Shown here one piece after another: positions 6,508 through 10,786 of a DNA stretch of 10,786 nucleotides. The notes under the pieces are model-generated. The model was not told where the DNA came from. It made no database searches and saw nothing but the letters and a program-made list of their open reading frames with translations. Made by a program: the position numbers and the translations under genes. Within the stretch, counting starts at the first letter, position 1. Each line of letters begins with the position of its first letter. Source of the DNA: Cytophagaceae bacterium (GTDB lineage: Bacteria > Bacteroidota > Bacteroidia > Cytophagales > Cytophagaceae); the NCBI GenBank assembly GCA_021151805.1, contig JAGKWN010000126.1:1-10786 (forward strand), written 5' to 3'.

Positions 6508-9500
6508 CAATTGAATTCAACTTCAAGTCAGACCATTTCAACTTCCCAGACTTATACAGGAGCCAGTAAAATATCCAACAGTAGTACGGTAACAGTTTCA
6601 GGTGGAACAGCAACCTTTACCGGCAGCTTGACAGTTGGCAGCAGTACGGCAGGTTCATTGGTTGTAAAGAATGGAGCGACAGTAATTATTAACGGAACTC
6701 TTACAATAGGCACAGGCAGCAATGCAGCTGTTGTTATAGAAAATGGAGGTAAGCTGATTGTTAACCCAGGTTCAACGGGAGGTACAGCTGCCGTGAGCGT
6801 AAATAGTACAGCTTCTACTGCACTGGATGTTCAGACGGGCGGATCAATTATAGTGAACGCCGGTACGGTTGCTTCTACGTTGGGTTTGTATGAAACCAGT
6901 TCGTCGAACGTTTCAATCGCTGGCTCTATGCAAATTCGCGGGGGAGGTTTTAAGATGGATGGTAGTTCTAAATTATCCTATACGGGTTCAGGTAATGACA
7001 CGATCATTGGTCCTTCCAATGCGGGCGCCTATTTTACGAATACGACAACGTTAACTGTAGGTGCCAATGTTGACTTATACATCAGTGGAAATGTGAAACA
7101 TGATTCCAACAGCAGCTTTGTTATCAACGGAGATGTTGCTATTAATGGAAATTATCAATCAGGAAACAATACAGCCAATGTTACCGGAACGGGTACACTA
7201 AATACAACTGGCTCTTTGGATGCAGATAGTTATCAGGGATCAGTATTTGGTCAGCGGTATAGCTGTGCGACCGGTCCTTGTGCAGGTAGCAACCTGATTA
7301 GTTCAAGCAATACAAGCACATGTTCAGGAGGCATTGTTAATATAAATGGGGCAGCCGTTGCAGGGGCGACATACCAGTGGTATGTAAGCACGACCAGCGC
7401 TACTGCTGGCTTTTCAGCGGTTACCGGAGCAACCGCTCAGAATTATTCAACAACAGGCTCTACAACTACTCAATACACCTATTATAAAAGACAATACACC
7501 CTTAGCGGGAACACCTATAACAGTAACACATTAACAATTACATCAAGTTATTGGAACACGGCACCTGTGGTAGCAGCTATTTCAGGATCAAGTTCTGTTT
7601 GCGTAGGCTCTACAATCACACTTACAGATGCAACATCAGGAGGTACATGGAGCAGCGGAACAACCAGCGTTGCAACGATCAGTTCGTCAGGTGTCGTTAC
7701 GGGCGTAGCCGATGGCTCTTCAGTAATCAGCTATACCATTACATCAGGAGGTTGTTCGGGCGCAGCAACAAAAACAATAACGGTTGTTGGTACTCCAACT
7801 ACTACAACCATTTCATCATCCGGAAATTATACCGTACCCGCCGGTGCTAAAGCCGTGCAGATACAGGCATGGGGCGCTGGTGGTGGCGGATCTAAAGGAT
7901 ATTCAAATTTAAAAGGAACAGGTGGCAGCGGCGGCGGTTTTGCACAAAAGACAATGACTATTGCAGGCGGCAGTATTTTGTCAATAACTGTCGGAACGGG
8001 CGGGAATGGAGCAACCATTTCAGGTAATGGATCTGCCGGAGGTACTTCATCCGTATCATTTGGTTCTGTTGTAGCTTCAGCTACCGGTGGCGATGGTGGT
8101 ATATCTACAAGCGCACCTTCAGGTACAGGTGGTGCAAGCGGTGATTTTGCGACAGGTGATTTTGGATATGCAGGTGGGGCAGGTGCAACTATTCAGCAGC
8201 CTACAGATGCTACGCCTGGTGGCGGAGCCGGCGGTTCTGCAGGTACTGCCAGCAACGGTAATAATGCAGGAAACACATCAACCGGCTCTGGCTCAAGCGG
8301 TGGAACTGCTGTAACAGGCGGCGGTGCAGGTGGTAATGGCGGAACAACGAATGCGACTGGTGATGTGGGTGGTTTTCCGGGCGGCGGTGGCGGCGGTAAT
8401 GCAGGCACAGGCAATGGTGGAAACGGCGCTAACGGCCGGGTCATAATAACAGCTTATTATACAAGCATTACTTATTCAAGTTCTTCGTTTTGTAAAACAG
8501 TAACTTCTGCAACACCAACAATTGATGGTGTTAGCGGAGGAACATTTGCTTCTACATCGGGTTTGGTAATTAATGCATCTACAGGAAATATCAATCCGAG
8601 TACAAGTACAGCAGGCAACTATACGATCACTTATTCTAATTCATGCGGTGTAATTTCCACGACGTTTGTTAAAATCGTTGCCGCTCCTACGGCTACTGCC
8701 GGTGGCGCTCAAACAATCTGCCAATTAGCTCCTGCTACAGTAAGCGGCGCTTCATCAAGCAATGGCACTATTTCCTGGACAGAAAACGGTGCAGGATCAA
8801 TTACATCCGGTGCATCAACACTTACTCCTGTGTATACTTCTGTGGCGGCTGATGCCGGCAATACAGTAACCTTAACCATGAAAGTTTCAAATGGTACATG
8901 TGCAGATGCTACAGCAACCTATTCTGTTGTTGTGACCACTTGTGCAAAAACATGGACAGGTACAACAAGTACAGCCTGGGCAACCAGCACAAACTGGTCT
9001 CCGGCGAGCGTACCGAGTCCTATGGATGATGTTACGATCCCGTCAACAATAGCATCGAACCGCATGCCGGTAATTTCAACAAGTGTGAATGCAAAATCAG
9101 TAACCAACAATGGTACGATCACGATGACATCTGCAGGTACATTGAACACATACGGAGATGTAACCAATAACGGTACCTTTACAACGGTTGCAGGATCTAC
9201 TGTTGCATTCAAAGGCAGCTCTACTCAGAATCTTGCAGGTGTTACTACTTTATATAATATTGTTGTAAATAATACCGGTGGATTATTACTTCAATCAGCA
9301 CTTACTGTAAATGGTACACTTTCATTAACTAAAGGTGTAGTGACAACCAACTCCAATCTGACCATTAATTTTGATAACGGAGGAAATATCGGATATGCAT
9401 CCGGAGACCTTGGTAGTATTTCGGGAGCCGTTACAGGTAAAAGAAATCTGGTTGCGAAGACACATTATATAGGAGTTCCTTTTAGCGGAGTAACTTCAGC

Positions 9501-10683
9501 GCAAGTAGCTGCCACTACACCGTTGTATCTGAATTCATACTGGAAATTGTATAGCCGTACGTTTGAATCTCAAAACTGGAAAGCTGTAACAGAGCTTACA
9601 ACAGCAATGCCGGTAGGTACAGGTTTCTCGCTGGCAATGCCGGCAGCTGCATCATTGGTTTTCACCGGTACATATGATCATACATTGACCTTTACAACAC
9701 CTTCATATGTAAACACAGCAACAGGTAAATATCTTTTTGTTGGTAATCCATATCCATCCACACTGGATTGGGATAATGCAGCCGGCTGGACAAAAACAAA
9801 TGTAGGAGGGGCCGTTTATTACTGGGATGCAGCAAATAACAGGGTTGCCAGTTATGTAGGTGGTATAGGAACAAACGGCGGTACACAATATATTCCTGCG
9901 ATGCAGGGCATATTGGTAGCATTGACAGGCTCAGGAGGAAATTCAAGTATTTCGATCAATAACAATGCGCGTGTAAGTACACAGAATCCTGCGTATATGC
10001 GGAAAGCTTCAGATGCAGTGATCCGGATCCGCATAGAAGATTCGGCCGCAAGTAAAAATGATGAAACAGTGATTCGTTTTAACAATGATGCAACCAATAG
10101 TTTTGATCAGGAACTGGATGCGCGTAAAATGATGAACAGTTCTTCAATGCCTTCGGTATATACCACTTCAGGTACTGAGTTATATTCTGTTAACTCTTAT
10201 GCATCCCCCGATTCAGCAAAGGTTATTCCGCTTGCTGCGAAACTTCCGGCAGACGGTACATATACAGTAACGATTGAAAATGATGATCCAACAATTGAGT
10301 ATGTACTGGTTGATAAAAAGATGGGTCTACAGCAAACAATCAAACAGGCCTATACATTCAGCGGTTTGAAAGCAGATGATGTAAATCGTTTTGAATTGCA
10401 GCTGCGTACCAGCGTTACAACTGGTTCACAAAGTGGCCAAGGTGTTGGAACCTTAGAAATTTATTCAAGCACAAAAGGTTTTGTGATTCAGACAGACAAG
10501 TTTGCCGGTAGTGATGCAAGCATTGAAATTATTGATATGACAGGAGATACTGTTGAAAAAATGAATAGTGTTCTTGCAACAGGTTCTACTTATGTGCAGG
10601 TAAATGCTTCAGAAGGCGCATATCTGGTGAAGGTTTCTATTAATGGAAATGTATTTACAGAAATGATCAGTTTGATAAAATAA
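6415..10683 (+). CDS. giant modular secreted surface protein with glycine-rich domain (paralogue of gene 1)
   Basis: A 1422-residue secreted protein with no recognised catalytic motif; an adhesin or matrix role is inferred. Modules in order: signal peptide 1-31; a beta-helix-like region about 32-282 with repeated G-x-L-x-V/I-x-N-G steps; an Ig-like domain about 290-380 (ATYQWYVSTTS...YYKRQY); a BIG2-like domain about 385-465 (VCVGSTITLTDATSGGTWSS...GVVTGV); a glycine-rich domain 473-682; an Ig-like module about 683-757 (GGTFASTSGLVINASTGNI); a PKD-like domain 758-842 related to the 91-residue repeats of gene 1; then the block shared with gene 1, with TWTG...W...NW at 846, NPYPS at 1111-1115, and a sorting-like domain 1343-1422. 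The ATG at 6415 is the first in frame; the ATG at 6445 would also leave a good signal peptide and cannot be excluded. A terminator and a promoter-like signal upstream suggest separate transcription from gene 1. Confidence 0.92.
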   Translation: MKTLIHISGKMLLKKAVLTVVLLNTCLLALAQLNSTSSQTISTSQTYTGASKISNSSTVTVSGGTATFTGSLTVGSSTAGSLVVKNGATVIINGTLTIGTGSNAAVVIENGGKLIVNPGSTGGTAAVSVNSTASTALDVQTGGSIIVNAGTVASTLGLYETSSSNVSIAGSMQIRGGGFKMDGSSKLSYTGSGNDTIIGPSNAGAYFTNTTTLTVGANVDLYISGNVKHDSNSSFVINGDVAINGNYQSGNNTANVTGTGTLNTTGSLDADSYQGSVFGQRYSCATGPCAGSNLISSSNTSTCSGGIVNINGAAVAGATYQWYVSTTSATAGFSAVTGATAQNYSTTGSTTTQYTYYKRQYTLSGNTYNSNTLTITSSYWNTAPVVAAISGSSSVCVGSTITLTDATSGGTWSSGTTSVATISSSGVVTGVADGSSVISYTITSGGCSGAATKTITVVGTPTTTTISSSGNYTVPAGAKAVQIQAWGAGGGGSKGYSNLKGTGGSGGGFAQKTMTIAGGSILSITVGTGGNGATISGNGSAGGTSSVSFGSVVASATGGDGGISTSAPSGTGGASGDFATGDFGYAGGAGATIQQPTDATPGGGAGGSAGTASNGNNAGNTSTGSGSSGGTAVTGGGAGGNGGTTNATGDVGGFPGGGGGGNAGTGNGGNGANGRVIITAYYTSITYSSSSFCKTVTSATPTIDGVSGGTFASTSGLVINASTGNINPSTSTAGNYTITYSNSCGVISTTFVKIVAAPTATAGGAQTICQLAPATVSGASSSNGTISWTENGAGSITSGASTLTPVYTSVAADAGNTVTLTMKVSNGTCADATATYSVVVTTCAKTWTGTTSTAWATSTNWSPASVPSPMDDVTIPSTIASNRMPVISTSVNAKSVTNNGTITMTSAGTLNTYGDVTNNGTFTTVAGSTVAFKGSSTQNLAGVTTLYNIVVNNTGGLLLQSALTVNGTLSLTKGVVTTNSNLTINFDNGGNIGYASGDLGSISGAVTGKRNLVAKTHYIGVPFSGVTSAQVAATTPLYLNSYWKLYSRTFESQNWKAVTELTTAMPVGTGFSLAMPAAASLVFTGTYDHTLTFTTPSYVNTATGKYLFVGNPYPSTLDWDNAAGWTKTNVGGAVYYWDAANNRVASYVGGIGTNGGTQYIPAMQGILVALTGSGGNSSISINNNARVSTQNPAYMRKASDAVIRIRIEDSAASKNDETVIRFNNDATNSFDQELDARKMMNSSSMPSVYTTSGTELYSVNSYASPDSAKVIPLAAKLPADGTYTVTIENDDPTIEYVLVDKKMGLQQTIKQAYTFSGLKADDVNRFELQLRTSVTTGSQSGQGVGTLEIYSSTKGFVIQTDKFAGSDASIEIIDMTGDTVEKMNSVLATGSTYVQVNASEGAYLVKVSINGNVFTEMISLIK
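7831..8460 (+). other. glycine-rich domain inside gene 2
   Basis: Residues 473-682 begin TVPAGAKAVQIQAWGAGGGG and end NGRVIITAYY. Many GG, GGxGG and GGGGGG runs lie between short beta strands such as LSITVGTGGNG. This layout (VPAG, strand, wGaGGGG, glycine-rich body, G-R-V-I-I closing strand) is known from glycine-rich domains of phage tail-tip adhesins and other secreted proteins, where the glycine runs can pack as polyglycine II helices. Gene 1 has no counterpart. Confidence 0.8.
8941..10683 (+). repeat. paralogous C-terminal block, copy B
   Basis: Codons 843-1422 of gene 2, the partner of 4261-6012, in direct orientation with starts 4680 nt apart. Near-identical stretches include LTINFDNGGNIGYASGDLGS, TTPLYLNSYWKLY and YYWDAANNRVASYV. 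Conservation is strongest from residue 927 to 1186 and falls off in the final 80 residues. Confidence 0.92.
10441..10680 (+). other. putative T9SS C-terminal sorting domain of gene 2
   Basis: Residues 1343-1422 match the pattern of the gene 1 tail: IQTDKFAGSDASIEIIDMTG, then E-G-A-Y-L-V-K-V and a final MISLIK. As in gene 1, the Y-P-N-P opening motif of type A sorting domains is absent. The strand pattern is kept although much of the sequence differs from gene 1. Confidence 0.65.
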
Positions 10684-10690
10684 ATTGAAC

Positions 10691-10736
10691 ATTCAGGACG
10701 GAAGAAATGTATATCCATGTGTTTTTCGTCCTGAAT
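10691..10736 (+). terminator. probable intrinsic terminator after gene 2
   Basis: ATTCAGGACG at 10691-10700 pairs perfectly with CGTCCTGAAT at 10727-10736; five further A-U and G-U pairs can extend the stem, leaving a 16-base loop. It starts 7 nt after the stop codon. The sequence after the stem is only moderately T-rich (TTATTATTGCTTG), so termination may be weaker than after gene 1. The remaining 50 nt to the window end show no gene. Confidence 0.7.
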
Positions 10737-10786
10737 TTATTATTGCTTGTTCATAAATAAATATATAAGTGAAAACGGTAGTACAC

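Noticed and set aside
7551..7850. Plus-strand open frame in another frame of gene 2 (also 8087-8314 and 6869-7054)
   Set aside because: The Arg/Tyr/Asn-rich or Gln/Val/Leu-rich composition is typical of a shifted frame, and the gene 2 frame continues with clear domains.
7861..8440. CRISPR-like or DNA-level tandem repeat in the GGN-rich stretch
   Set aside because: The repetition is of glycine codons with no fixed period or spacer length and remains in frame, so it reflects protein composition.
8193..8444. Minus-strand proline-rich open frame
   Set aside because: It is the antisense of the glycine-rich domain; GGN codons read backwards give proline. There is no separate start signal or protein logic.
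19..10683. Hidden enzyme domain (glycoside hydrolase, protease) in either giant protein
   Set aside because: I looked for catalytic-looking motifs such as HExxH, GDSL and serine protease GDSGG and saw none; all regions look like beta-rich repeats.

Overview
The window looks like a chromosomal segment from a member of the Bacteroidota, most likely a Cytophaga-like gliding bacterium. This rests on protein architecture: very long Ser/Thr/Asn/Gly-rich secreted proteins built from beta-helix, PKD-like and Ig-like modules, a conserved NPYPS...DWD module near the C-terminus, and a short terminal domain resembling a type IX secretion (T9SS) sorting signal. Promoter and spacer features agree: the intergenic DNA is very AT-rich, there is no clear Shine-Dalgarno sequence, and there is a TAnnTTTG-type -7 element. 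The genus is an inference, not a sequence match.

Layout: a short leader (1-18); giant gene 1 (19-6012, 1997 aa); a strong intrinsic terminator (6053-6089); an AT-rich spacer to 6414 holding a -7-like promoter element and two copies of the dyad TTAAC-N4-GTTAA; giant gene 2 (6415-10683, 1422 aa); a weaker terminator-like hairpin (10691-10736); and a gene-free tail to the end. Both genes are on the + strand. No RNA genes, insertion sequences or CRISPR arrays were seen. The many other open frames lie inside these two genes and look like shadows.

The two genes are tandem paralogues with different front halves. Gene 1 has three beta-helix-like units, two of them followed by a beta-sandwich-like module, then PKD-like and Ig-like domains and a tandem pair of 91-residue repeats. 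Gene 2 has one beta-helix, Ig-like and BIG2-like domains, and a long glycine-rich domain absent from gene 1. From about residue 1415 (gene 1) and 843 (gene 2) to the end they align almost without gaps. The core of that block is about 83% identical by hand count, while the last 80 residues are clearly less alike. No catalytic motif was recognised in either protein. The simplest reading is two secreted, surface-attached or released adhesin/matrix-type proteins sharing one export-and-display cassette but exposing different modules. The terminator and the separate promoter-like signals suggest gene 2 can be transcribed independently of gene 1.
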